Shown: positions 17,457-26,518, numbered from the stretch's first letter. The stretch: DNA of 64,000 nt from Polynucleobacter sp. UB-Tiil-W10 (GCF_018881605.1 NZ_JACVPZ010000001.1:1178001-1242000); one strand, 5' to 3'. The notes: generated by a model not told the origin, from the letters alone. Translations and numbers: made by a program.

Positions 17457-18701
17457 TTAATGTTTTTTGAGAAGCATCTGGTGGCGCTCTAGAAAAGTTT
17501 GACTCAGGCGGGAAGATGTGCCAAAAGAATAATGGTGAGAGCCCAGCATGGATAGAAACACCGCTGACAGACCTGCAACTGAGTCGCTGTCGGGCTGTGT
17601 CTTGTCAATATCGGCCATCATCTCAATCGCTAGTTCCCGGATTTCCTCGGGGCTGTTTTCTTCTAGTCGGATGCCAGATTGGGTAAATTCGCTACTGTAC
17701 TGGGACTGAGACAATTTTGATGAGAAGATTTCTGAGAAAGTCAGGTAACGCTGTTCAGCCAAAGACCAGTAAAGCTTGGGAATGGATATATCCATGGGGC
17801 TGACACCAACCGCGGCTAGTGGCACCATATTTGTCAGTGCACATGGCGTGCCAAATACGGTGCCGACTAAGGCAATGCCAGAGGTGTTTCCGAGGATGAA
17901 CCTAGCCTCAGCGCATAGAACGATGTCAAGGCGCGCCGATTTGAGTCGATGGTGGGCATAATCAACTACCTGCGGCATGGGTGCAAGGCGGTTCATGCTG
18001 GTGTCACCGATACGGATCACCCAGCCCCCGCGATTGACAATTTCTTGGATGGCTGGTGTGAAGTTTTCGATCAGGCTATTGCGGTGCCCATGTAATGATT
18101 CGTCAACCGGCGAAAAACCTGGCCCCCGAGCATGCACGCATGCGAACCAGGCACCTTCGGGCAGACCGAGCTCCGCAAGCTGTTGGCGACTCCACTGCTG
18201 GTCTTCTTTGCTGATCTTTAGCAGGGGCGCCCGCATGCCCCAATCAGCATAAGTTGAATATGCTGATTGCGCTTTCCCGATAGCTCGAATGGCGTGGTCG
18301 AGGTCGTAATGCATCAGGCCCCACTGGCTCATGCTCCGTATTAAAAAAACTAGGGTAGGGTTCTGCACGATGTAAAAAAAGGGTTGCCAGTACAGTAGTA
18401 AATGCGCGTTGGCGACTCGCTTCGCCGGCGCCAGCATGATCCATTTTCGTTTTTTCAGCTGCCCTAGAGCCTGCATTTTCAACAGGCAGTCGGGCTCCAG
18501 CGCTAGGTGACCGATGCGATCGGTGAAGACGGTCACGTAGCGGTACCCAGCTAAGTGCAACAGTGCCGTGCTGGGCAACAGCATTAAGCCAATACCCAAA
18601 CCGAGCAGCTTGGCTGCCGCTTTTCTGGCCAGTGTTATCCATGGCATTTGACGTAAGCGTGAGTACTCGAAAGTCAGTTGTTGGCGATTGAATGATTTCA
18701 T
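17457..18701 (-). CDS. TIGR04372-type glycosyltransferase, short form
   Basis: A 414-residue relative of the protein at 10730-12598, lacking its helical N-terminal region. Shared elements, in order: WFACVHARGPGF, GGWVIRIGDTSM, VVDYAHHRLKS, ARFILGNTSGIAL and YLTFSEIFSSKLS. The N-terminus has a hydrophobic stretch near residues 30-50 that could anchor it in the inner membrane. It heads a two-gene minus-strand unit with the GT2, opposite to the other genes of the locus. Substrates are unknown. Confidence 0.75.
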   Translation of the reverse strand: MKSFNRQQLTFEYSRLRQMPWITLARKAAAKLLGLGIGLMLLPSTALLHLAGYRYVTVFTDRIGHLALEPDCLLKMQALGQLKKRKWIMLAPAKRVANAHLLLYWQPFFYIVQNPTLVFLIRSMSQWGLMHYDLDHAIRAIGKAQSAYSTYADWGMRAPLLKISKEDQQWSRQQLAELGLPEGAWFACVHARGPGFSPVDESLHGHRNSLIENFTPAIQEIVNRGGWVIRIGDTSMNRLAPMPQVVDYAHHRLKSARLDIVLCAEARFILGNTSGIALVGTVFGTPCALTNMVPLAAVGVSPMDISIPKLYWSLAEQRYLTFSEIFSSKLSQSQYSSEFTQSGIRLEENSPEEIRELAIEMMADIDKTQPDSDSVAGLSAVFLSMLGSHHYSFGTSSRLSQTFLERHQMLLKKH

Positions 18702-19285
18702 TACGAAAGACTGGTTGTTGGTGGGGTAGCGTGTGATTAATTTCGAGGTTTTGAATATAAATGCCGAGCAGGTTCATTGTTTCACGGTTCGCCAAGCTCT
18801 AAAATAGCCTCCTCGCCGCATGAAGAGTAGAAAGGAAGCTTAGCTCATTCGAAGTAAAAAGAGGTATAAACCGACGAGTTTCATGCTATGAAGAGGTTGC
18901 CCAACCTCATAATGGTTCTGGCGCTTAAGGATAGGATGGCACTTAGAGTCCAGTTTGCATCACATGTTGTGGTGATGGATCGCTTGGCGGCAAATCTGAC
19001 ATCCAAACAGAACTTGACTAGGTGAAGGCTGTTCAATAGATTCGGTTGACGCGGAGGATCGAGATAGAGCCAGCTCAGGCCGAACTAATGGAAGCCTAAA
19101 ATTTCAATATTCGTTATGAGCAGAGTAAATCCCGTTTGCCTTGGGTGCGTCCCATACATTCTTTGAGGTCTGCGTAAAATAGGCCTGAAGACGCAAAAAA
19201 TTTATAATTACCAAATATACTGATTTCGTCAGGCAGATTGGCGGTTATTATTAAACTTATAAATATTTTATGGCAAGGACAATGT
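18702..19285. other. 584-base gap without a supported gene
   Basis: This lies between the divergent TIGR04372-type gene and the HldE-like gene, so promoters for both should be here. Short frames exist on both strands but are broken and carry no family I recognise; part of 18900-19090 looks like decayed coding sequence on the minus strand. A small hairpin (GAGGTTG, 2-base loop, CAACCTC) occupies 18893-18908. The last 90 bases before 19286 turn AT-rich. Confidence 0.5.
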
Positions 19286-20788
19286 GTGGCTTTCAACGCT
19301 AAAGAGCCGATAACAACTGCTGTGGCAGTAGCTGATGACATAAGGCACATAGCGGGTACCAATGCTTCAATTGTTTTTGTATCCGGTAATTTTAATATAT
19401 TACACCCGGGACATCTTCGACTGCTGAACTTTGCTGCAGATTGCGGTGACTTTCTAGTAGTTGGTCTCACTGACGATAGTAACCCTGGCGCCTTTATAAG
19501 CCAAGATTTACGTTTGGAGAGTTTGAAGTTAGTTAACGTTGTTAATTACGCATTCATCCTGCGGGATCCGGTGGAGGAGTTTTTAAATCTCCTTCAGCCG
19601 CACATTGTAGTGAAGGGTAAAGAGCATGAGGCGTGCTACAACCTTGAGCAACCTGTCGTAGAGAGCTATGGAGGCAAGATTCTTTTTAGCTCAGGTGAAG
19701 TGCGTTTCTCCTCGCTAGATTTGCTTCAAGAGGAGTTTCGAGCGACATCTTTTTCCTTATTCAAAAAGCCTATAGAGTTCTCCAGGCGCCACCAGTTCGA
19801 GAACAAGTCATTGGTGCCCGTCATCAATACATTTTCTGCGTTGCGTGTGGTCGTCATTGGCGATTTAATTGTGGACGAGTACATTACTTGCGATGCGCTT
19901 GGCATGTCCCAAGAAGACCCTACCATCGTGGTGACGCCAATTAAAGAGGACTTATTCGTTGGTGGTGCCGGCATTGTTGCGGCACATGCGGCGGGCTTGG
20001 GGGCGCATGTTTCGTATTTTGGTATTGTAGGCAATGACAAGACAGCAGCATTTGTTGGTCAGACCTTGGCGGACCATGGTGTCAATGCGAGCTTGGTCTT
20101 TGATGAAAGTCGCCCCACCACACTGAAGCAACGTTTTCGGGCGAACGGCAAAACATTATTGCGGGTCAGCCACCTAAAGCAGCACGATATCAGTCAGGCG
20201 CTAGCAGCGGAGTTGCTGGAGCAACTTGCACCCCAGCTGGAAATAGCTGACTTAGTAATTTTTTCAGACTTCAATTACGGCTGCCTACCCAAATCCTTGG
20301 TTGATAAAATAATTTCACACTGCACCAAGTTGGGCGTGCCGATGGTAGCCGACAGCCAGTCGTCGTCACAGATTGGCGATGTGTCGCGGTTCAAGGATAT
20401 GTTATTGATTACACCAACCGAGCATGAAGCCCGATTGGCACTGCAGGATTCAACCTCTGGTCTGGTTGTACTGGCAGATACCCTGTGCCGTAAAGCCAGG
20501 GCGAAGCACGTTTTTATTACGCTTGGCGCTGAAGGGATGTTGGTGCATTCACCCCATAGCGCTAAGAATGTTCTGGAGACAGACGAGTTGCCTGCGCTCA
20601 ATATGTTGCCAAAAGATGTCTCAGGCGCTGGGGACTGCATGTTGACCTCTGCCTCTATGGCGCTAGTTGCCGGTGCCAATGTTTGGGAGAGCGCCTTCAT
20701 TGGCTCCGTGGCGGCAGCCTGTCAAGTGAGTCGTTTAGGTAATCTGCCACTGACTGCTAAGGAGCTTAAGGAAGCGTTGGCGCGATGA
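19286..20788 (+). CDS. HldE-like protein with reversed domain order (nucleotidyltransferase, then PfkB kinase)
   Basis: The protein has an N-terminal cytidylyltransferase-fold domain (residues about 25-160; HPGH at 40-43, FVSGNF before it) and a C-terminal ribokinase/PfkB domain (about 185-495; VIGDLIVDEY, FVGGAGIVAAHAAGLGA, DVSGAGD near 445 with the catalytic Asp). Canonical HldE, which makes ADP-L-glycero-D-manno-heptose precursors, has the kinase first. GTG 19286 is preferred to TTG 19238 because AAGGA stands 6 bases upstream (19275-19279). It overlaps a sugar nucleotidyltransferase gene by 4 bases. Heptose-type sugar activation is likely but the exact substrate is inferred. Confidence 0.8.
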   Translation: MAFNAKEPITTAVAVADDIRHIAGTNASIVFVSGNFNILHPGHLRLLNFAADCGDFLVVGLTDDSNPGAFISQDLRLESLKLVNVVNYAFILRDPVEEFLNLLQPHIVVKGKEHEACYNLEQPVVESYGGKILFSSGEVRFSSLDLLQEEFRATSFSLFKKPIEFSRRHQFENKSLVPVINTFSALRVVVIGDLIVDEYITCDALGMSQEDPTIVVTPIKEDLFVGGAGIVAAHAAGLGAHVSYFGIVGNDKTAAFVGQTLADHGVNASLVFDESRPTTLKQRFRANGKTLLRVSHLKQHDISQALAAELLEQLAPQLEIADLVIFSDFNYGCLPKSLVDKIISHCTKLGVPMVADSQSSSQIGDVSRFKDMLLITPTEHEARLALQDSTSGLVVLADTLCRKARAKHVFITLGAEGMLVHSPHSAKNVLETDELPALNMLPKDVSGAGDCMLTSASMALVAGANVWESAFIGSVAAACQVSRLGNLPLTAKELKEALAR

Positions 20789-21483
20789 GGGCGCTGTTAC
20801 TGGCTGCTGGGTTTGGAACCCGACTAAGGCCAATTACCAATACAGTCCCAAAGTGCATGGTGCCGATCCATGGCAAGCCACTGTTGGGTTACTGGTTAGA
20901 TTTGCTCTTGAACGACGGTATTGATTGCGTATTGATTAACACTCATTACATGCCTATGTCTGTTTGCAGTTTTGTGGCCTCCTCACCGTGGGCGCCGTCA
21001 ATTAGCTTGGTTCACGAGGACCATTTGCTGGGTACTGGAGGAACGGTTCTGAAAAACCGAGCCTTTGCTGCCGGTCAAGCTCTGATGGTGGCACATGCTG
21101 ACAACCTAACGCGTTTTAAGCCTTCAGAATTTATCGCCGCGCATATCAATCGTAGTGCGGGTACGGTGATGACGATGATGACGTTTGACACTGATGCACC
21201 GCAGACCTGTGGAATTGTGGAGCTGGACGCGCGGGGTGTGGTTCAGGCGCTTCATGAAAAGGTGGCTAACCCACCGGGCACGAGGGCAAACGCAGCTGTT
21301 TACATCTTAGAGCCATTCATAATTGATTTCATCTCCTCTTTGGATAAGGAGTTCTGTGACATTAGCACAGAAATTCTTCCGCACTTTCTTGGAAAAATCC
21401 AAACTTTTCACAATACTGATTATCATCGTGACATTGGAACCCCTGAAAGTTTGGCTCTTGCTAACAATGAATTCATCAAATAA
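20785..21483 (+). CDS. Sugar-1-phosphate nucleotidyltransferase
   Basis: A 232-residue NTP_transferase protein. LLLAAGFGTRLRPITNTVPKC at the N-terminus holds the nucleotide-binding GxGTRL and the following Lys; HEDHLLGTGGTVL and the late DIGTPESLALAN are typical of sugar-nucleotide pyrophosphorylases including HddC-like heptose guanylyltransferases. Coupling to the HldE-like gene (ATGA overlap) suggests it activates the sugar phosphate that enzyme makes. DNA becomes AT-rich again in the last 150 bases of the gene. Confidence 0.8.
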   Translation: MRALLLAAGFGTRLRPITNTVPKCMVPIHGKPLLGYWLDLLLNDGIDCVLINTHYMPMSVCSFVASSPWAPSISLVHEDHLLGTGGTVLKNRAFAAGQALMVAHADNLTRFKPSEFIAAHINRSAGTVMTMMTFDTDAPQTCGIVELDARGVVQALHEKVANPPGTRANAAVYILEPFIIDFISSLDKEFCDISTEILPHFLGKIQTFHNTDYHRDIGTPESLALANNEFIK

Positions 21484-22270
21484 CTCCAGAGTAATGCTCA
21501 GTGATGTATTTGAGGGTATGCGCAGTTGGCATTTATGTTTGTTTATGGCTTGGGAGGAAACAAAGCAAAAGTATAGGAGGTCGCTGCTCGGACCATTTTG
21601 GATTACGATCAACTCCGCAGTTTTTATGCTGGCTATGGGTCCTTTATATGGGACGCTGATGAAGCAACCGATTGCAAATTATTTTCAATATTTTGCGGTG
21701 GGATATGTTGTTTGGAATTTTATTGCTAGTTATTTAAATGATTCATGCGGAATATTTATTAGTGCGGAAGGATATATTAAGCAAATTAAGTTGCCATATA
21801 CTTTTTATTTATTTAAAGCATTGGCTAAAAACTCGATTATCTTTGCGCATAATTTTATTATCATCTTAATAGTCCTTGTTTTTTTTCCTCCTGATAATCT
21901 AGCATATGTACTCTTTGCTCCTCTTGGGGGGGTATTATTGGTTGGGAATTTATTTTGGATGAGTGTTTTACTCTCAATCATATCCATCAGGTTTAGGGAT
22001 ATTCCACAAATTCTTTCAAATATATTACAGCTCCTTTTCTTTTTAACGCCAATCATGTGGTATTCAACTATGGTTGCAGAAAGTAGATCCTCTATATTGG
22101 TTAATTTTAATCCTGCATACTACATGCTAGAGGTTGTACGAGGGCCATTGTTGGGCGAGCCGCCAAATATGCTTGCATTTAAAGTTGCTGGCCTAATGTT
22201 GTTTATTGGATTTTTTATTTCTGGCGCTATATTTTCTAAGTATCGATCAAAAATTAGCTACTGGGTGTGA
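21467..22270 (+). CDS. ABC-2 type polysaccharide exporter permease (Wzm-like)
   Basis: A permease of 267 residues with six hydrophobic segments and the ABC-2 polysaccharide-export features MAWEETKQKYRRSLLGPFWITI and RFRDIPQILSNILQLLFFLTPIMW. The open frame extends to 21323, but the ATG at 21467 (or 21494) gives the normal N-terminus; 21467 overlaps the previous gene by 17 bases. With the ATPase that follows it forms an ATP-driven exporter of undecaprenyl-linked glycan. Confidence 0.85.
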   Translation: MNSSNNSRVMLSDVFEGMRSWHLCLFMAWEETKQKYRRSLLGPFWITINSAVFMLAMGPLYGTLMKQPIANYFQYFAVGYVVWNFIASYLNDSCGIFISAEGYIKQIKLPYTFYLFKALAKNSIIFAHNFIIILIVLVFFPPDNLAYVLFAPLGGVLLVGNLFWMSVLLSIISIRFRDIPQILSNILQLLFFLTPIMWYSTMVAESRSSILVNFNPAYYMLEVVRGPLLGEPPNMLAFKVAGLMLFIGFFISGAIFSKYRSKISYWV

Positions 22271-22273
22271 CAG

Positions 22274-22987
22274 ATGCCTTCATTAGTAGGTAAAAATATT
22301 ACAGTTGATTTCCCTATTTATGGAGGTGGATCACGGTCTCTAAAAAAATCCATAGTTAATGCAGCATCTGGCGGTTTTTTCGCTCGCGATGCATCTGAGC
22401 GTCTGGTTGTCAGGGCATTAGATGGAATTTCATTTAATTTTTCATCTGGCGATCGCGTCGGTCTATTTGGACATAACGGTGCTGGCAAGTCAACCTTGCT
22501 AAGAGTTATGGCTGGAATTTATGAACCAACTTCCGGAAGTTTTATTTCTAAAGGAAGAGTTGCGTCGATGCTAAGCATTACTTTAGGTATAGATCCTGAG
22601 GCAACTGGCTTTGAGAATATCTTCACCCGGGGATACTTAATGGGGATTAAACCTAAGGCAATGAATACTTTGGTCGATGAAATTGTTCATTTTTCTGGGC
22701 TTGGGGATTTTTTACATCTACCATACCGCACTTACTCAAGTGGCATGGCCATGCGCTTAGCTTTCTCAATAGCAACATGTGTAAATGCCGATATTATTTT
22801 GATGGATGAGTGGTTAAGCGTTGGTGATGCTGAATTTGTTGATAGGGCAAAGGTAAAATTAGAGAAGATGATTAATGAGGCGGGAATAGTGGTGCTGGCC
22901 TCTCATAATCTTGATCTAATTAAATCCCAGTGCAATAAAATATACCAAGTTAATCATGGAAAAATAGACATTTACTCAGAATTTTGA
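22274..22987 (+). CDS. ABC polysaccharide exporter ATPase (Wzt-like)
   Basis: A 237-residue ATPase with Walker A GHNGAGKST (about 65-73), signature YSSGMAMRLAF (about 153-163) in the form used by polysaccharide exporters, and Walker B DIILMDEWLSVGD (about 173-185). The length is that of an ATPase without the extra C-terminal carbohydrate-binding domain seen in some Wzt proteins, so export need not depend on recognition of a chain-terminating group. It starts 3 bases after the permease gene. Confidence 0.9.
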   Translation: MPSLVGKNITVDFPIYGGGSRSLKKSIVNAASGGFFARDASERLVVRALDGISFNFSSGDRVGLFGHNGAGKSTLLRVMAGIYEPTSGSFISKGRVASMLSITLGIDPEATGFENIFTRGYLMGIKPKAMNTLVDEIVHFSGLGDFLHLPYRTYSSGMAMRLAFSIATCVNADIILMDEWLSVGDAEFVDRAKVKLEKMINEAGIVVLASHNLDLIKSQCNKIYQVNHGKIDIYSEF

Positions 22988-23179
22988 CGGCTAATTAATG
23001 AGTTGAATGAGTAAAAAATTCTTTTTTTGGTAGTCTGAAAAAAATTGATAATAGGATCTAATTTTGATAAAGGAGAAGAAGGGTAGTACTGCTAATACCT
23101 CTTGGTAGCTCTCTAATCCTAATTTCAAACCTTAGTCTTATTCCCTTAAGATAGACTAATTCTTATATTATTAGGGCCT

Positions 23180-24280
23180 ATGAGCGTTTTAGCCACTTCC
23201 TTTTTAATCTCCCTGCTGGCAACCATGCTGGTCATACGCTACAACCATCTTCACGCTCGGTTTACGGCTGACTCAGATACTTCTGGCATACAAAAATTTC
23301 ATTTTGAACCCGTACCTAGAATTGGTGGAGTAGGTATATTTCTTGGTTTATTGGGCGCTTTTGTTGTGCGTTATTTTCAAAATAGCGAGGTGGGAAGTTT
23401 TGGGTTTTGGTTGTTAATTTGCTGTTTGCCAGCATTCGTTTTTGGGTTTGCGGAGGATTTAACGAAAAAAGTGGGTGTAAAGGCCCGTCTAGTTGCCACC
23501 ATTCTTTCGGCCATCCTCGCTGGGCACTTTCTCGGGGGTTGGCTAACTTCAGTGCAGATTTTTGGTATCGATAACTTGATGCTTGCCTATCCTCTAGTTG
23601 CCATTTTAGTTACCTGTTTTGCGGTTGCAGGTGTTGCTAATGCATTTAATATCATTGACGGCTATAACGGCTTATCAAGCATGGTGGCCATAATCATTTT
23701 GGGAGGGGTAGCCTATGTTGCCTTTCAGGTGAATGATGCTCCAATCATGATTGCTGCAATTGCCTTGATTGGTTCATTATTGGGATTTTTTGTTTGGAAC
23801 TACCCGCGTGGCCTGATTTTTCTTGGGGATGGCGGTGCTTATTTGATCGGCTTTTGGATAGCCGAACTCTCAGTTTTACTAACATCTAGACATCCTGAGG
23901 TATCTAAATGGTTTCCTTTACTACTCTGTTTGTACCCCATTTTTGAAACGATTTTTACTATCTATCGCAGGGTGGTTCTAAAGAGAGTGCATCCTGGAAT
24001 GCCTGACGCATCACATTTGCATCAACTAATATATCGACGCGTGGTCCGCTTATCAAGCGGTGTAGAGAGCGGTAAGGGTCGGGCTTATCGCAATTCAATG
24101 ACATCACCATACCTGTGGTTAATTTGTCTGCTGGCAGTGATTCCTGCAGTCTTATTTTGGCGCTCACACCTGATCTTAAAGGCATTTTGCTTGGTATTTG
24201 CAATTACCTATATTTGGATTTATTGGGCAATTGTTCGTTACAAAATACCTGAATATCTCATCTATCGAAAAGATGATTAA
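23180..24280 (+). CDS. Glycosyltransferase family 4, WecA/MraY-like undecaprenyl-phosphate sugar-1-phosphate transferase
   Basis: A polytopic protein of 366 residues with about ten hydrophobic helices. FNIIDGYNGLSSM near 155-167 and FLGDGGAYLIGFW near 214-226 are the cytoplasmic acidic motifs of this family; HPGMPDASHLHQLIYRR matches the late His-rich loop. It would attach the first sugar phosphate to undecaprenyl phosphate to begin repeat-unit or primer synthesis. It is 192 bases after the exporter, and likely has its own promoter. It closes the polysaccharide locus on the right. Confidence 0.85.
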   Translation: MSVLATSFLISLLATMLVIRYNHLHARFTADSDTSGIQKFHFEPVPRIGGVGIFLGLLGAFVVRYFQNSEVGSFGFWLLICCLPAFVFGFAEDLTKKVGVKARLVATILSAILAGHFLGGWLTSVQIFGIDNLMLAYPLVAILVTCFAVAGVANAFNIIDGYNGLSSMVAIIILGGVAYVAFQVNDAPIMIAAIALIGSLLGFFVWNYPRGLIFLGDGGAYLIGFWIAELSVLLTSRHPEVSKWFPLLLCLYPIFETIFTIYRRVVLKRVHPGMPDASHLHQLIYRRVVRLSSGVESGKGRAYRNSMTSPYLWLICLLAVIPAVLFWRSHLILKAFCLVFAITYIWIYWAIVRYKIPEYLIYRKDD

Positions 24281-24302
24281 ATTCCTTAATGGATATTGTT
24301 AT

Positions 24303-25322
24303 CTAAGGCACCAAACTCAAAAACAAATACTCGCAGAAAATAATGAGGTGCACCACACCTTGTAATAGGGTAGTTCTGCCAATCGCTAGCGTCAATGCTC
24401 CAATAAAGAATGAAAGATACATCAAGGTTATATTTAAGCTACTGATTCCTAGGCTGAGCGGCAAATCAAAGAAGATAGCTATTGCTGCAATAGCTGGAAT
24501 GGACAGTCCAATACTCGCTAAGGCAGAGCCCAAGGCTAGGTTCAGACTGCTTTGTAATCGATTGGCTCTAGCCGCCCTAACTGCCGCAAAGCCCTCCGGT
24601 AAAAGTACTAGCAGAGCAATGGCAATACCCACAATAGTTTTGGGTGCGCCTGCCGCCTTTACCCCTGCCTCAATAGCCGGACTGAGTAATTCTGCAAGAC
24701 CAACCACAACGATAAGCGAGAGTATGAGCAGCGCGACGCTCGCCGCAGTTTTCAGGTTGCTAGGTTTGAGTGCATGAAAATTAATATCTGTTTTTTTATC
24801 CTCAGTTTTGGGTAAGTAATAGTCACGATGGCTCACGGTCTGAAAAAATAAGAAAGCTGCATAAAGTACAAAAGAGGCAATACCAGCAAAAGCGAGTTGC
24901 CCTTTTGTAAAGTCAGGCCCGGGCGTACTCACGGTGACAATGGGCATCACTAAAATAAAAGTTGCCAAAGCGGTCAGTACAGCCAAAGCGGAATTAGTAC
25001 CCTCGTTACGAAAGCTCATCTCATGATGGGTGAGCCCTCCAATAAAAATACAAAGACCAATGACGCCATTGATGACGATCATGACTGTGGCAAATACAGC
25101 ATCTCTCGCAATAAATTCCGAACCTTCATGCCCTGTAAGCATCATCGAGATGATAAGTGAAACCTCAATTATGGTTACACAGATCGCTAGCACTAAGGAC
25201 CCAAATGGTTCCCCAGTTTTATGAGCAACGACTTCAGCATGGTGAACGGCCGAAAGTACGCCTCCGATTAAGGTAATGCTCATCAGCAGGATGAACCAGG
25301 TTTGACTAAGAAGATTGGTCAT
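24303..25322 (-). CDS. Calcium/proton antiporter, ChaA-like
   Basis: A 339-residue protein with about ten TM helices and the two repeated cation-exchanger motifs: GEPFGSLVLAICVTIIEVSL near 37-56 and SLNLALGSALASIGLSIPA near 265-283, each with acidic or polar residues inside a helix, as in CaCA-type antiporters. It is convergent with the WecA-like gene (22-base gap) and divergent from cbiX. Ion choice (Ca2+, or Na+/K+ as in E. coli ChaA) cannot be read here. Confidence 0.85.
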   Translation of the reverse strand: MTNLLSQTWFILLMSITLIGGVLSAVHHAEVVAHKTGEPFGSLVLAICVTIIEVSLIISMMLTGHEGSEFIARDAVFATVMIVINGVIGLCIFIGGLTHHEMSFRNEGTNSALAVLTALATFILVMPIVTVSTPGPDFTKGQLAFAGIASFVLYAAFLFFQTVSHRDYYLPKTEDKKTDINFHALKPSNLKTAASVALLILSLIVVVGLAELLSPAIEAGVKAAGAPKTIVGIAIALLVLLPEGFAAVRAARANRLQSSLNLALGSALASIGLSIPAIAAIAIFFDLPLSLGISSLNITLMYLSFFIGALTLAIGRTTLLQGVVHLIIFCEYLFLSLVP

Positions 25323-25392
25323 ATGAGCGCTATTGATTATTTAGGGTTAAGCTTACGTCACTTTAGAAGATTATCTTGAAAGTTTGACATAT

Positions 25393-25755
25393 ATGAAAGC
25401 CATTATCCTATTTGGCCATGGGGCCCGCGATATTCGTTGGCGTGAGCCATTTGATCGCTTGGCTAGCTTATGGCGTGAGCAGCATGCAGGGGTAGCAGTA
25501 GAGCTTGCTTTCTTGGAAATGATGCAACCTAGCCTGGAAGAGGCAGTGACTTCTTTGAGTGGTTTAGGTGCCACGCACATTACAGTGGTACCAGTCTTTT
25601 TTGGCCAAGGCGGCCATTTAAGAAATGATTTTCCAGTACTGCTTTCTGCTTGCCAGGAAAAGTTTCCTCAGATCACTTTAAGCACGACGCCTGCTGTTGG
25701 AGAAGACTTGGCCGTCTTGCAAGCCATTATTGATTTTGGCGCTAGAGCTCTCTGA
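25393..25755 (+). CDS. cbiX: Sirohydrochlorin chelatase-like protein (CbiX)
   Basis: A single-domain, 120-residue chelatase of the CbiX/SirB type. The metal-chelating His is in ILFGHGARDIRWREPF at the N-terminus and VVPVFFGQGGHLRNDFP supplies the second conserved region, with Gly-Gly-His. It probably inserts iron into sirohydrochlorin for siroheme. An in-frame TTG lies at 25384; ATG 25393 is preferred. Its last 78 bases overlap the convergent cobA gene on the other strand. Confidence 0.8.
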   Translation: MKAIILFGHGARDIRWREPFDRLASLWREQHAGVAVELAFLEMMQPSLEEAVTSLSGLGATHITVVPVFFGQGGHLRNDFPVLLSACQEKFPQITLSTTPAVGEDLAVLQAIIDFGARAL

Positions 25756-26505
25756 TTTTCTCAAAGCTTCGCCAATCATGATAAGCGCTGGTGAGCTGCT
25801 ATCAAACCACTGATCTGCTTTGCCTTGTGCCATCTCTTCTAGGGTGCTTACCCACTGACGCTCACGTTCTGTGCTGACCGCTTCTAATATTTGAACCGGG
25901 GTAGTGTTGGTATGAGGACCTTGCGCAATCAGTTGCTGTGCAATCTTGGTGGCATCCTTACGACCCATGTAATACACCAGGGTATCAGCATTGGGATTCT
26001 CAATTGGCTGCACTTTTTCTTGAGGATGTTCTGTACCAATATTTTTGTCTGCTTGGGCTAGAGTAACAAAAGCGACGCTACGAGAGATACCACGCAGAGT
26101 TAAGGACTGCTGCAGGCTAGCAGCCCCAGCTAATGCGGCGGTAATACCAGGTACCACCTCAACTGCAATGCCAGCCATCTTCAGCGCTTGGATTTCTTCA
26201 TCAGCGCGCCCAAAGAGCATGGGGTCCCCACCTTTAAGGCGCACAATAAGTTGATGTTTTTGAGCGGCATCCACTAAACGCTTATTAATAAACTGCTGAG
26301 CTGAAGATAGCTTGCCACAACGTTTACCGACAGGCACTTTAATAGCTTGTGGGCATAGCGCTAACATCTCTGGTTCGACGAGAGCATCATAAAAAACAAT
26401 ATCAGCTTTTTCTAAAAGCTTAGCGCCACGCACAGTAATGAGATCAGCTGCGCCTGGGCCGGCGCCAACTAAATACACTTTACTTGGTGAGGGATTGTTT
26501 GTCAT
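25678..26505 (-). CDS. cobA: Uroporphyrinogen-III C-methyltransferase
   Basis: A 275-residue SUMT. VYLVGAGPGAADLITVRGAKLL at residues 10-31 and RLKGGDPMLFGRADEE near 95-110 are the family signatures, with VVPGITAALAGAA after. It methylates uroporphyrinogen III at C2 and C7 to give precorrin-2, toward siroheme for the sulfite reductase encoded upstream. The C-terminal 25 residues (from SSSAKINNG) are an extra polar tail coded in the DNA that overlaps cbiX. It follows the DUF934 gene by 13 bases. Confidence 0.9.
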   Translation of the reverse strand: MTNNPSPSKVYLVGAGPGAADLITVRGAKLLEKADIVFYDALVEPEMLALCPQAIKVPVGKRCGKLSSAQQFINKRLVDAAQKHQLIVRLKGGDPMLFGRADEEIQALKMAGIAVEVVPGITAALAGAASLQQSLTLRGISRSVAFVTLAQADKNIGTEHPQEKVQPIENPNADTLVYYMGRKDATKIAQQLIAQGPHTNTTPVQILEAVSTERERQWVSTLEEMAQGKADQWFDSSSPALIMIGEALRKSESSSAKINNGLQDGQVFSNSRRRA

Positions 26506-26518
26506 GACAGTGTATTAG

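Noticed and set aside
18244-18795. 183-codon frame on the minus strand
   Set aside because: It overlaps the TIGR04372-type gene in another frame, has no recognisable domain and its composition (Arg/Ser/Pro-rich) is that of an out-of-frame reading.
24343-24777. 144-codon plus-strand frame
   Set aside because: Antisense to the ChaA-like antiporter gene.
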